Positions 25,491 through 34,754 of a DNA stretch of 64,000 nucleotides are shown in pieces. How positions within the stretch are numbered: position 1 is the first letter of the stretch; each line of letters opens with the position of its first letter. Source of the stretch: Frondihabitans sp. PhB188 (GTDB lineage: Bacteria; Actinomycetota; Actinomycetes; Actinomycetales; Microbacteriaceae). Where the stretch lies: contig NZ_RJUO01000003.1 of NCBI RefSeq assembly GCF_003752365.1, forward strand, positions 186,001-250,000, written 5' to 3'. The notes under the pieces were generated by a model. The model searched no databases. It worked only from the letters and a program-made list of their open reading frames with translations, and had not been told where the DNA came from. The position numbers and the translations under genes were made by a program.

Positions 25491-27659
25491 GTGACTACAA
25501 CTGCGCCCCGACGCGTCCGACTTGACATCCAGGGTCTCCGAGCCCTTGCCGTGGTCGGAGTCGTCGCCAACCACCTCACCGAGAAGCCCGTCGGCGGATT
25601 TCTCGGTGTGGACGTGTTCTTCGTCCTCTCGGGCTTCCTGATCACCTCGCTGCTGCTTCGCGAACACGAGAAGGCCGGCCGCATCTCGCTCGTCGACTTC
25701 TACCGGCGCCGGGTCAAGCGGATCCTGCCCCTGGCCGCTCTCGTCCTCATCGCGACGGTCGCCATCGCGCCTGGGCTGTTCAATGCGGCGCGGGCCGATT
25801 CCGTCGGCGTCGATGCCGTCTGGGCCGCGTTCTTCGCAGCCAACTGGCACTTCGCCGCCGTCGGCAGCGACTACTTCGCGGCGGCGGGGCCCGTCTCGCC
25901 CCTGCAGCACTACTGGTCGCTGTCCGTCGAAGAGCAGTTCTACGTCGTCTGGCCCGTGGTCATGATCGTCGCCGCCGCCGTGCTCGGCCGCGTGAGTCGT
26001 CGGGCACTCGTCACCGGACTGGCCATCGTCATGACCGTGATCGTGGTCGCCTCCTTCTGGTACGCGGTCCAGGCGACCCAGGCCACCCCTGCATCCGCCT
26101 ACTTCTCGACTTTCACCCGCTCGTGGGAGCTCGGCGTCGGCGCACTGATCGCGCTGCTCCACGGGGTGGTACCCCGGGGGTTCGCACGGCGGATACCTCG
26201 GCAGCTGGTCGGTGCGGCCTCGTGGCTGGGCCTCGCAGGGATCATCGCCTCGTTCCTGCTGGTCACGGAAGACGCCGGCGTGCCGGGCCCCTGGTCCGCG
26301 ACGGCGGTGGGAGCGACGGCGCTGGTCATCGTGGCTGGCAGCCGAAGCGATGCCCCCGTGCCGGTCGTCCTCGCCAACCCCGTCGCCCGCTATCTCGGCG
26401 ACATCTCGTACTCGCTCTACCTCTGGCACTTCCCCGTGTTCATCTTCGCGGCGACGCTGCTCGGCGCAGGCACGGCAGCGACCGTCGTCACCTCGATCGC
26501 TGTGGCCCTCGTGCTCAGTGTCGGGTCGCACCACCTGGTCGAGAAGCCGGTGATGACGTCGCCGTGGCTGCAGCCCTCGCGGTCTCGGTCGGCGCAGAAG
26601 GCACGGTGGGCGGCATGGCGGGCTAGCACCGGGAGGACAGCCAAGCCCGTCGGCCTGAGCCTTCTGGCCCTGGCGACGTGCGCGCTCATAGGTGTTGCCG
26701 CCGTTGCACCCCGCGCGACCGACGAAGCGCCTGTCGTCCCGCTCGCCCAGTCAGAACCGACGACGGCAGGAACGTCGGCACCGTCGACCACACCGGCCGT
26801 CGACGCGATCCAGGCGCAGATCCGCACCGCCCTCGCCGCCACCTCGTGGCCCGTGCTCGACCCCACGATCGACAGCATTCTCGACGGCACCCGCGCGGGC
26901 ACGAGCCTCGCGCGGTGCGGTGCCGACGACGACACCCGCCTGCCGATGTCGGAATGCACCTGGGGCTCCGAGGGTGCCGGGACCACTGTCGCGCTCGTCG
27001 GCGACTCGGTCGCCATGCGCTACCTCGACACGCTCGTCGACATTGCCGAGAAGCCGTCGACCGACTGGCAGCTCACCGCCTTGGCACGCTTTGGCTGCTC
27101 GTTCGTCGACATCTCCCTCGCCGACGAAGCCGGCCGGACTGCCGAGTGCGACCGGCACAACCGGACCGTGGCGGCGTCCCTCGCCGAGACGAGGCCTGAC
27201 ATCGTGATCGTCGCGAACACGTGGGTCGAGCGGGTTCACTCCGACACGGACGCCGAGGTGACGTCGGCCGAATGGGCAGCTGGCACCGCATCCTTCGCCA
27301 GCGCTATCGCTGAAGCGGGCTCGAGGGTCGTCGCGCTGACGCCGCCGCCGGCGGGTGCCAACCTCCAGGAGTGCTACACGCCACGCAGCGCTCCGCAGTC
27401 GTGCATCACGCGAACTTCCGAGGCCTGGCTGACGGCCGCCGCCGCCACGCGCTCCGCATTCGATGGAATCAGCGGAGCTGTCGTCGACTCTCGACCGCTG
27501 TTCTGTCTCCAGAACGTGTGCCCGGCCTTTATCGGAACGACGCCGGTGAAAGACGACGCCGTTCACATGACGCCCGCCTACGCGCACGTCATCGCCGGCG
27601 CCCTGCTCGAACTCCTGCTCGAAGCCGATGTTCCGACCGGGCGTACGGCTTCTCCGTGA
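25491..27659 (+). CDS. Acyltransferase-3/SGNH fusion membrane protein (OatA-like)
   Basis: A 722-residue protein. The N-terminal acyltransferase-3 domain (RLDIQGLRALAVVGVVANHL, VDVFFVLSGFLITSLLL) has about ten membrane helices to residue 355. After a linker and another helix comes an extracytoplasmic SGNH domain: VALVGDSVAMRYLD (Ser nucleophile block) and the late DDAVHMTPAYAH holding the Asp/His pair. Such proteins O-acetylate peptidoglycan or exopolysaccharide. The first family residue in helix 1 is Asn-His rather than the usual aromatic-His. Start GTG 25491 is preferred to GTG 25473; TATTCT lies eight bases upstream. A close paralog lies at 29749. Confidence 0.88.
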   Translation: MTTTAPRRVRLDIQGLRALAVVGVVANHLTEKPVGGFLGVDVFFVLSGFLITSLLLREHEKAGRISLVDFYRRRVKRILPLAALVLIATVAIAPGLFNAARADSVGVDAVWAAFFAANWHFAAVGSDYFAAAGPVSPLQHYWSLSVEEQFYVVWPVVMIVAAAVLGRVSRRALVTGLAIVMTVIVVASFWYAVQATQATPASAYFSTFTRSWELGVGALIALLHGVVPRGFARRIPRQLVGAASWLGLAGIIASFLLVTEDAGVPGPWSATAVGATALVIVAGSRSDAPVPVVLANPVARYLGDISYSLYLWHFPVFIFAATLLGAGTAATVVTSIAVALVLSVGSHHLVEKPVMTSPWLQPSRSRSAQKARWAAWRASTGRTAKPVGLSLLALATCALIGVAAVAPRATDEAPVVPLAQSEPTTAGTSAPSTTPAVDAIQAQIRTALAATSWPVLDPTIDSILDGTRAGTSLARCGADDDTRLPMSECTWGSEGAGTTVALVGDSVAMRYLDTLVDIAEKPSTDWQLTALARFGCSFVDISLADEAGRTAECDRHNRTVAASLAETRPDIVIVANTWVERVHSDTDAEVTSAEWAAGTASFASAIAEAGSRVVALTPPPAGANLQECYTPRSAPQSCITRTSEAWLTAAAATRSAFDGISGAVVDSRPLFCLQNVCPAFIGTTPVKDDAVHMTPAYAHVIAGALLELLLEADVPTGRTASP

Positions 27660-27671
27660 CAGAGTGACGTC

Positions 27672-28022
27672 ATGCACGACATCAGCGCGGACGAGTTCGA
27701 GCGGCTCGTCGTCGACGAGCTCGACCAGCTGCCCGATGACATGGTCGACGGGCTCGAGAACGTCGCGTTCGTGACGGAGGACCGCCCCGAAGACGGCTCG
27801 CTCGACCTGCTCGGCCTCTACGACGGGGTCAGCCTGACCGAGCGGGGCCAGTACGGCTTCGGAGAGCTGCCCGACCGCATCATCCTGTACCGCGAGCCGC
27901 ACCTGGCCGCGGTCGACGACATCGAGGGACTGAAAGACGAGATCCACGTGACCCTCGTTCACGAGATCGGCCACTTCTACGGATTCGACGACGCCAAGCT
28001 CCACGAGCTGGGCTGGGCCTGA
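27672..28022 (+). CDS. Zincin-like metallopeptidase family protein
   Basis: A 116-residue protein with HEIGH at residues 97-101, the zinc-binding HExxH motif, followed by FYGFDD. The preceding acidic part (FERLVVDELDQLPDDMVDGL ENVAF) is the typical start of this small actinobacterial minimal-gluzincin family. Its function is unknown. It begins 12 bases after the acyltransferase stop and meets the minus-strand beta-helix gene tail to tail. Confidence 0.88.
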   Translation: MHDISADEFERLVVDELDQLPDDMVDGLENVAFVTEDRPEDGSLDLLGLYDGVSLTERGQYGFGELPDRIILYREPHLAAVDDIEGLKDEIHVTLVHEIGHFYGFDDAKLHELGWA

Positions 28023-28036
28023 CCCCGGCAAGTCGA

Positions 28037-29620
28037 TCATCCGATGACGACGTAGTTGAAGTCGGCCGAGCCGCGCGCTTGGAGGGCGGAGCTCAGGCAG
28101 ACGTCGAAGAACGACTTCGACGCTTGAACGTAGACACCGCGCGGACCACCCGATGACGTCGCCGGTGTCACCATCACTGTCGGGCGCCGCTCGAACGGCT
28201 CGGCGAAGGTCACCCGCACCTGACCGGCCTTCGCCGGTGACGCCCCTGCAGTCACCGAGATTCGGCCCGCCGTGTCGGTTCCGGCCACCGTGGGCGCGGT
28301 TGTCGGCTTGCCCAGACCGGCGAGGGCCGCCGCGGTCGGCGATACCTCGGGTGTGGCTGGCGTCGAGAGATGCCCGCTGATCGTCGTTCGTCCCGCGAAC
28401 GAGGCATCGCCGCCCACCGAGAGGCCAGCCGGCCACGCCCATGCGAAGCCGGATCCGGTCGCGCGGTGGTCAAGAAGCGGCACGGAGCCGCCCCAGTTCT
28501 GAATGCGGCAGGTCGGGTCGACGAGAAACCGAGACCCGTAGGTCGCGCCGAGCTCGACGCCAGCCTTCGTGAAACGGCCCAGGCGGGTGCCCGCGAGCGA
28601 GAAGTCGTCGCCGCGGGTGAGCTTGACGAGGACGGGGCTCGGTCCGCTCGCCTGCGCGGGATCGACGCCCAGGAGAGCGCCGCCGATCACTCGGATGCCG
28701 CCCCAGAGCTCGATGCTGCGCGCAGCACGCTGGTCGTGGACCACCAGTGGCCCGGGACCGCCGTAGATGATCGGCGCGACCAGCTCGACCTGGCGGACAT
28801 TGCCGATGCGGACGACACCGGCCGGATCCACTCCCTTCTGCAGCGCCTCGACGTGCAGAGCGATGAGCCGCACGAATTCGACGAAGTAGTCGGACGAGGT
28901 GCCGTAGCCCAGGTCGAGCGCGGGCCCGGGGCTGCCCTCGATCGTCAGGTTCACGCACGTGATCGTGTTCGAGTTGGTACCCGTCTTGGGCGACTTGAAG
29001 ACGACCGCGGCCGCCGAGGCGGAGCCGCTGTTGTTGACGAAGACGTCAGTCCAGAGGTTGTTGTTGACCCGCTCGACCTGGAGTGCGGTGCCCGCGACTC
29101 CCGAGAGCTGGAGCCGCTCGAAGCGCGATTCGAACCCGTTGTCGACGCGGATCAGCGGGGCGGCCGAGCCGTTCCCCTGGAGGCCGAGGTTCTCGAGAGT
29201 GATGCCGTTGCCGTTCACGATCATCATGGGCTGGGTCGAGGCGGCCCGGTGCTTCAGGTTGACGCCGCCCGACGTGCTCGCGCCGTAGCGGCTGACATCG
29301 GCGCCCAGCCCCTGGATCTTCACGAGGCTCGGAACGGTCACGGATTCGATGAGGTAGTCGCCGGCTGGGACGACGACGCGCCCTCGCACCACCGCGGCCG
29401 CGGCGATAGCGGCGGCGAAGGCTTTCGTGCAGTCGGTCTTGCCGTCGGGCTTGGCTCCGTGCTCGGTCACGTCGACGGAGACCCGGGGCGAGGTCTCCGG
29501 ATCGGCGGCTGCGACGGCCGGCCCTGCGGACGAGAGGCTGCCGACGACGGCGCCGGCCGCGGCCAGGCCGCCCGCTGCGAGGAAGCCGCGTCGGCTGTCG
29601 GACGGGGTGGGTGAGGGCAT
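28037..29620 (-). CDS. Tat-exported pectate-lyase-superfamily (beta-helix) protein
   Basis: A 527-residue secreted protein. The N-terminus has the twin-arginine motif SRRGFLAAGG, then a hydrophobic stretch and a cleavage site near AVAAADP. The mature part starts with VDVTEHGAKPDGKTDCTKAF, the hallmark of the pectate-lyase-3 / GH28-like right-handed beta-helix family. Repeated short strands with NG and GS turns follow to about residue 400. The C-terminal 120 residues look like a separate beta domain. It may cleave or bind a surface polysaccharide. ATG 29620 is preferred to ATG 29632 because a TATGGT box lies seven bases upstream. Confidence 0.85.
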   Translation of the reverse strand: MPSPTPSDSRRGFLAAGGLAAAGAVVGSLSSAGPAVAAADPETSPRVSVDVTEHGAKPDGKTDCTKAFAAAIAAAAVVRGRVVVPAGDYLIESVTVPSLVKIQGLGADVSRYGASTSGGVNLKHRAASTQPMMIVNGNGITLENLGLQGNGSAAPLIRVDNGFESRFERLQLSGVAGTALQVERVNNNLWTDVFVNNSGSASAAAVVFKSPKTGTNSNTITCVNLTIEGSPGPALDLGYGTSSDYFVEFVRLIALHVEALQKGVDPAGVVRIGNVRQVELVAPIIYGGPGPLVVHDQRAARSIELWGGIRVIGGALLGVDPAQASGPSPVLVKLTRGDDFSLAGTRLGRFTKAGVELGATYGSRFLVDPTCRIQNWGGSVPLLDHRATGSGFAWAWPAGLSVGGDASFAGRTTISGHLSTPATPEVSPTAAALAGLGKPTTAPTVAGTDTAGRISVTAGASPAKAGQVRVTFAEPFERRPTVMVTPATSSGGPRGVYVQASKSFFDVCLSSALQARGSADFNYVVIG

Positions 29621-29627
29621 GAGTTGA

Positions 29628-29633
29628 ACCATA
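29628..29633 (-). promoter_or_regulatory. -10 box TATGGT, leaderless start of the beta-helix gene
   Basis: TATGGT ends seven bases before ATG 29620. The surrounding DNA (29620-29660) is markedly A+T-rich for this genome, as expected for a promoter. Confidence 0.55.
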
Positions 29634-29748
29634 TCAGTACTATATGCCTCATGCTTTCATCACCTGTGGACAAATTCTGTGGCATGCCGCCGACCTGCGG
29701 CATCCTCTCGTCGAGAGAGTCCACGACGACCCCGACGGGAGGAGCCCG

Positions 29749-31923
29749 ATGACAGCCCCGACCGTCCTTCGCGCCGACATCCAGGGCCTGCGGGCCGTCG
29801 CCGTCGGCGCGGTCGTCCTCGATCACACCGTGGCCTGGCCGTCCGGCGGGTTCCTCGGCGTCGACGTGTTCTTCGTCATCTCGGGCTTCCTGATCACAGG
29901 CCTGCTGATCCGCGAGGCTGAGCGATCGGGGCGGATCGACTTCCGCGCGTTCTACGTCCGTCGAGTGAAGCGGATCCTGCCGCTGGCCGTCGTCGTCCTC
30001 GCGGCGACTGTCGTCGCCGCCCGCCTCACAGTGAATGCGGCGCGCGCCGGCCAGATCGGTGTCGACGCGCTCTGGGCCGCCGCCTTCGGCGCTAACGTGC
30101 GCTTCGAGCGAGCCGGGACCGACTACTTCCAGTCGCAGGGACCGGTCTCCCCTCTCCAGCACTTCTGGTCGCTCTCGGTCGAGGAGCAGTTCTACTTCGT
30201 CTGGCCGGCCGTCATCGCGGTGGTGCTCGTGGCTACCAGGAGGGCGTCCGACCGCGCTCGTCGCCTCGCGCTGGGCGGGGTCCTCGGGGCAGGCGTGGCC
30301 GCTTCGTTCGTCGTGGCGGTGGTCGTGACGGCCGCCAACCCGACGAGCGCGTACTTCTCGACGGCGACTCGCTCCTGGGAGCTCGGGGCGGGCGCGCTCC
30401 TCGCCGTGATGGCGCCGACTCTCGCGGGCCTGCCCGGGGCGGCTCGCACGGTACTGTGCTGGAGCGGCCTGGCCGGAATCGGGGCGAGCCTGTTCCTCCT
30501 CGACGACTCCTTCCCCCTGCCGGGACCGTGGGCGCTGGCGCCGGTGCTCGCTACGGCGGCGGTGATTGCGTCCGGAACGGGCTCGACCGGCAGCAGCCAG
30601 CCGTGGTGCCCGCTCCTGTCCAATCCGCTTGCTCAGCGACTGGGCACGCTGTCCTACGCGCTCTACCTGTGGCACTTCCCGGTCGTGATCCTCGGAGCCA
30701 CGCTCCTGCCCGACGCTCCGTGGGCCCCCGCAGTGCTGATCGCGTTCAGCGTGGTTCTCTCCGCGGCCTCGCACGCCCTGATCGAAATGCCCGCGCTCCG
30801 ATCGCCGTGGCCGACGACGGGGCTGTCTCCCGAGCGGCGGCGCAGGCGGTGGTCGGCGTGGCGGGCCGAGGTCGGGCCGGGCGTCCGCCGTGCCGGGCTG
30901 GGCGTGCTCGTCGGTGCGACGACGCTCGGCCTCGCAGCTGCGCTGCTGCCTGGCGAGTCCCCGGTGGCGCCCGTCCTCCCGCCCGCGGCGGCGGCGGCCG
31001 GGGCGGTGACGCCGAACCCGTCGGCGACGGCTGACGCGGCGGCCGAGGCGACAGCCGGCCCCGCGGTCGCCGCCCTCCAGACGGAGATCCGCGCGGCTCT
31101 CGCCGCGAATTCCTGGCCCGCGCTCGACCCCAGCCTCGACTCGGTTCTCGACGGCAGCCGGGAAGGCAGCGATGTGCTGCGCTGCGGCGAGGCCGACGAG
31201 CGCAGGATCCCCCAGGAGGAGTGCACGTGGGGCGCGGCCGATGCCGAGTCGACTGCGGTGCTCGTGGGCGACTCCACGGCGATGCACTACCTCGACTCCC
31301 TCGTCGGCGTCGCGACCTCCGAGAACAGCGGGCTGCGGCTGCAGAACCGGGCCATGTTCGCGTGCCCCTTCGTCGCCGTACCCATCCGGAACGACACGGC
31401 CGGGATCCTGGCGAGGTGCGCGCAGCACAATTCCGAGACGGTCGAGTTCCTGCGTCAGTCGAAGCCAGATCTCGTCATCGTGACCAACTCGTACCAGGAG
31501 CTGACCGACGACGACACCGGCGCACCCGTCACGGCGGAGCGCTGGTCGGGCGGGCTGGCCGAGCACCTCGGCGCGATCCCGGACGAGTCGAAGATCGCCC
31601 TTCTGGCTCCGCCGCCCGACGAAGCCGACATCGTGGCGTGCTACACGCCGCGGAGCACCCCCGCCAACTGCCTGACTCGCACCCAGAAGACGTGGTTCAC
31701 TCGGTTCGACTCCGACTCCACCGTGATCGAGAAGCGCACGGGTGTCGTCGTCGACCCCCGGCCGATGCTGTGCGCGTCCGACCTCTGCCCCGCGTTCATC
31801 GGCACGGCGCCGGTGAAGGAGGATCGCGTGCACCTGACCACGGCGTTCGCGAAGAAGATCGTGCCGGCGGTCGACGAGTTGCTCCGTGAGGCGGGAGCGC
31901 TGCCGGCGAAAAAGGGGAGCTAG
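29749..31923 (+). CDS. Acyltransferase-3/SGNH fusion membrane protein (OatA-like), paralog of 25491
   Basis: A 724-residue protein with the same plan as the gene at 25491. An acyltransferase-3 domain (RADIQGLRAVAVGAVVLDHT, VDVFFVISGFLITGLLI, EEQFYFVWPAV) leads through an Ala-rich linker to an SGNH domain (TAVLVGDSTAMHYLD, and VKEDRVHLTTAFA with the Asp/His pair). Cysteine pairs in the SGNH domain (RCGEADE, EECTWG, VACYTP, ANCLTR) are shared with the paralog and suggest disulfides outside the cell. GGAGGAG precedes the ATG. Its stop shares a CTAG palindrome with the opposite gene. Confidence 0.9.
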   Translation: MTAPTVLRADIQGLRAVAVGAVVLDHTVAWPSGGFLGVDVFFVISGFLITGLLIREAERSGRIDFRAFYVRRVKRILPLAVVVLAATVVAARLTVNAARAGQIGVDALWAAAFGANVRFERAGTDYFQSQGPVSPLQHFWSLSVEEQFYFVWPAVIAVVLVATRRASDRARRLALGGVLGAGVAASFVVAVVVTAANPTSAYFSTATRSWELGAGALLAVMAPTLAGLPGAARTVLCWSGLAGIGASLFLLDDSFPLPGPWALAPVLATAAVIASGTGSTGSSQPWCPLLSNPLAQRLGTLSYALYLWHFPVVILGATLLPDAPWAPAVLIAFSVVLSAASHALIEMPALRSPWPTTGLSPERRRRRWSAWRAEVGPGVRRAGLGVLVGATTLGLAAALLPGESPVAPVLPPAAAAAGAVTPNPSATADAAAEATAGPAVAALQTEIRAALAANSWPALDPSLDSVLDGSREGSDVLRCGEADERRIPQEECTWGAADAESTAVLVGDSTAMHYLDSLVGVATSENSGLRLQNRAMFACPFVAVPIRNDTAGILARCAQHNSETVEFLRQSKPDLVIVTNSYQELTDDDTGAPVTAERWSGGLAEHLGAIPDESKIALLAPPPDEADIVACYTPRSTPANCLTRTQKTWFTRFDSDSTVIEKRTGVVVDPRPMLCASDLCPAFIGTAPVKEDRVHLTTAFAKKIVPAVDELLREAGALPAKKGS

Positions 31924-32462
31924 CCGATGACCTCGACGTCGGCCAGGCTCCGGGGGTGGTTGCGGCGCAGGTGGTCGTCCTCCTGGGCCGCCCAGATGGT
32001 CCACCACTCGGTCCGGGCGTACGCGTCGCCGTCCGATCGCGCCAGCACGCGGGCGAAGCGCTCGTCGTCAGGCAGCTCGACCCAGACCCGAAGGGTCGCC
32101 AGGGCCGCGGACGCCGGGGTGATCGCCCCGGCACCCTCGACGACGATCGGCAGCAGCGGATCGAGCGCGCGCCAGTCGGTCGCCGTGCCGGCGTCCCAGT
32201 CCCAGCGACGGTGGCCCGGCCCCTCCGGGGCGAGGATCGTCTCCGATACGGCGCGCGAGGCGGCGTCCAGTCCGCGCCATCCCGGGTACACGTCGTCGAG
32301 CTCCACCAGCTGGCAGCCGTCGACGAGCGGAGCGAGAGCCCGGGCGAGTGTCGTCTTGCCCGAGCCCGAGCGGCCGTCGATGAGCACCACCGGCCTCGAG
32401 GCCGACTCGAGGGCGCGGCGGGCGAGCTCATCGACGACACCCGGCGCGGTCAGGTCAGCCAA
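31920..32462 (-). CDS. P-loop uridine-kinase-like protein
   Basis: A 180-residue protein with Walker A GRSGSGKTT at residues 30-38 and an acidic segment VELDDVYPGW that fits the substrate and Mg region of uridine-kinase-like P-loop kinases. The lid-like part EWWTIWAAQEDDHLRRN follows. The phosphoryl acceptor is unknown. It is the last gene of the TPP-riboswitch operon and overlaps ykoC by eight bases, so a role in salvage of thiamine or its pyrimidine is possible. That is inference. Confidence 0.8.
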   Translation of the reverse strand: MADLTAPGVVDELARRALESASRPVVLIDGRSGSGKTTLARALAPLVDGCQLVELDDVYPGWRGLDAASRAVSETILAPEGPGHRRWDWDAGTATDWRALDPLLPIVVEGAGAITPASAALATLRVWVELPDDERFARVLARSDGDAYARTEWWTIWAAQEDDHLRRNHPRSLADVEVIG

Positions 32463-33249
32463 CGACGATCTCCCAGGTGCCCGCGCCGACAGCGCAGACG
32501 ACGGCCACAGCCGCGATCAGGGCTGCTGTCGCGACGAGCGTCCACTCCGGCCGGCCGAAGGTCGAGGGCCGGGCCCAGGTCCGCTCGATGTCCGAGCCGA
32601 ACCCCCGGGCCTCCATCGCTGTGGCGAGCTTGCTGCCGCGTCGCACCGACAGGACGAGCAGGGCGAAGGCCATACCTGCCCCGCGGCGGATGCGGCCGAT
32701 GAGACCGCCGACGTCGGCAACGCCGCGCGCGCGGCGAGCCAGCCCGAGCTGGCGCCAGTCGTCCTGGAACAGCCCCACCAGTCGGATGCCGGCGAGCGCC
32801 CCGAGCACGAACCGGCTGGGCAGCCGCAGAACCTGCGCGAGGCCGTCGGCGAGATCGGTCGGGTCGGTCGTGGCGAAGAGCACGATGCCGGGGATTCCGA
32901 TGGCGAGGATGCGCAGTCCGATGGCCAGGCCGAGGGCGACGGAGCCCTGGGTGACGGTGATGAAGCCCGACGTCAGGAGCGTCGCGCCGGAATCCCGGCC
33001 GTAGAGGCAGGTCGTGATGAAGGCGAGGGGCGCGGCGATCCACAGCGGGGCCGTACGGCGGAGCAGCTGCCCGGGCGTCAGGCCGGACCATGCGAGCAGC
33101 CCGGCTTCGAGCACGAGCGCGACGCCGGCCGACACCCAGTCGATCGACAGCAGCAGCGTGAGGCTGAGCACGACGGCAGCGAGCAGCTTCGCGACCGGGT
33201 TGACGCGGCCGATGGCCCGCTGGGTGGCGATGGTCGCGAGCACGGTCAT
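32455..33249 (-). CDS. ykoC: ECF transporter transmembrane (T) component, YkoC-like
   Basis: A 264-residue membrane protein of the EcfT/CbiQ family. About five to six hydrophobic segments are seen. The coupling motif ARRARG near the middle and MEARGFG near the C-terminus are the Ala-Arg-Gly signatures that contact the ATPases. It couples ATP hydrolysis by the neighbouring double ATPase to the S component. It overlaps the ATPase gene by four bases. Confidence 0.9.
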   Translation of the reverse strand: MTVLATIATQRAIGRVNPVAKLLAAVVLSLTLLLSIDWVSAGVALVLEAGLLAWSGLTPGQLLRRTAPLWIAAPLAFITTCLYGRDSGATLLTSGFITVTQGSVALGLAIGLRILAIGIPGIVLFATTDPTDLADGLAQVLRLPSRFVLGALAGIRLVGLFQDDWRQLGLARRARGVADVGGLIGRIRRGAGMAFALLVLSVRRGSKLATAMEARGFGSDIERTWARPSTFGRPEWTLVATAALIAAVAVVCAVGAGTWEIVVG

Positions 33250-34751
33250 GCCGACGCCCCGATCGACGCCGAGACGCGCGAGACGGCGTGGGCGGAGGCG
33301 CCCCCGAGCTCGAGCACCTCGTCAGCGAGCGCGTCGACGAACTCGGCGTCGTGCGTGACGGCGACGATGCCGCTGCCGGTGTCGAGCAGCTCGGCGCACA
33401 GCGCGACTAGCTCGCGCCAGGTTCGGGCATCCTGCCCGAAGGTCGGCTCGTCGAGCACGACGATCCGCGGTCTCGTCGCAAGGACGGTGGCGACCGACAG
33501 CCGGCGCTTCTCGCCCCCCGACAGCGTGAACGGGTTGGCCTCGGCCAGGTGGTCGAGCCTCAGGCGGTGGAGGAGCTCGTCGGTGCGGTCGGCGATGTCG
33601 CGCGGCGCGAGGCGGAGGGCCCGTGGTCCGGTCGCCAGTTCCTGCCGCAGCGTCGACGCCAAGAACTGGTGCTCGGGATCCTGGAAGACGGTGCCGATGC
33701 GCGTCAGCAACTCGCGCGACTTCCAGTCGATGGGGTGGTCGGAAGCCCCGAGGCTGAGGGGTCCGGAGGCGCGGAGCCGGCCGCCGACGGGCGGCAGGAG
33801 CCCGGCCGCAGTGAGGGCGAGCGTCGACTTGCCGACGCCGTTCGGGCCGGTGACCGCGAGGGCGCGCCCCGACGAGACCGTCGCGGTGATGCCGTCGGCG
33901 ACGGCGACGCGAGGTCGACGGCCGACCGACAGGCGGTCGATCTCGAGCAGCGGAGACGACGGCGACGGCACTCGTGCCGGGAAGGCGGGAGCGACGCCGG
34001 GCACCCAGACGCCCGACTCGGCGAGCTCGGCACCGCGGGCGGCGAGTACCACGTCGGGAGTGCCGTCGGCGACGACTCCCCCGCCGGGTGCGAGCACGAC
34101 GACCCGGTCGACGACGGGCAGCCAGACCGACACGCGGTGCTCGACGACCACCAGGGTGGCTCCCGTCTGCGCGACGACCCGGGCGACGGCGTCGCGCACC
34201 TCCGTGACTCCGGCGGGATCCAGATTGGCCGTCGGCTCATCGAGCAGCAGGAGGCCCGGCTGCATGGCGAGGGCTCCGGCGAGCGCGAGCCGCTGCTTCT
34301 GGCCGCCCGAGAGCTCCGACGTCGAGCGATCGAGCGGCAGATCGAGCCCGACGGCATCGAGGGCCGAGCGCACCCGACGCCAGATCTCGTCGCGCGGCAC
34401 CCCGAGGTTCTCGGGCCCGAACGCCACGTCGTCGCCGACACGCGCGAGGATCACCTGCGAGTCCGGGTCCTGCAGCACGAGCCCGGCGCGCCCGCGTTGC
34501 GAGGCGGCTGACGCGCCGTCGAGAGTCAGCGAGCCCGTCTCGTCGCCCTCGTCGTCACCGCCGAGCACGCCCGCCAGCCCGGCGAGCAGGGTCGACTTCC
34601 CCGCGCCCGACGCGCCCAGCAGCAGCACGCGCTCCCCCGGTTCGATCACGAGGTCGAGATCCCGGACCGCAGGAACTCGCCTGCCCGCATGCCGCCACGA
34701 CCAGCCGCGCGCTTCGACCCTGGAGCCCCCGCCCCCGCCTGCGGAGGCCAC
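33246..34751 (-). CDS. ykoD: ECF transporter double ATPase, YkoD-like
   Basis: A 501-residue fusion of two ABC ATPase domains. The first has Walker A GASGAGKST, Q-loop VLQDPDSQ, signature LSGGQKQR and Walker B LLLLDEPTANLD. The second has GPNGVGKST, VFQDPEHQF, LSGGEKRR and IVVLDEPTFGQD. The fused arrangement is that of YkoD. It powers uptake through the T and S components encoded on either side. The start lies three bases from the ykoE stop. Confidence 0.92.
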   Translation of the reverse strand: MASAGGGGGSRVEARGWSWRHAGRRVPAVRDLDLVIEPGERVLLLGASGAGKSTLLAGLAGVLGGDDEGDETGSLTLDGASAASQRGRAGLVLQDPDSQVILARVGDDVAFGPENLGVPRDEIWRRVRSALDAVGLDLPLDRSTSELSGGQKQRLALAGALAMQPGLLLLDEPTANLDPAGVTEVRDAVARVVAQTGATLVVVEHRVSVWLPVVDRVVVLAPGGGVVADGTPDVVLAARGAELAESGVWVPGVAPAFPARVPSPSSPLLEIDRLSVGRRPRVAVADGITATVSSGRALAVTGPNGVGKSTLALTAAGLLPPVGGRLRASGPLSLGASDHPIDWKSRELLTRIGTVFQDPEHQFLASTLRQELATGPRALRLAPRDIADRTDELLHRLRLDHLAEANPFTLSGGEKRRLSVATVLATRPRIVVLDEPTFGQDARTWRELVALCAELLDTGSGIVAVTHDAEFVDALADEVLELGGASAHAVSRVSASIGASA

Positions 34752-34754
34752 CGG

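Noticed and set aside
29467-32007. An 846-codon minus-strand open frame
   Set aside because: It is antisense to the second acyltransferase-SGNH gene and has low-complexity composition.
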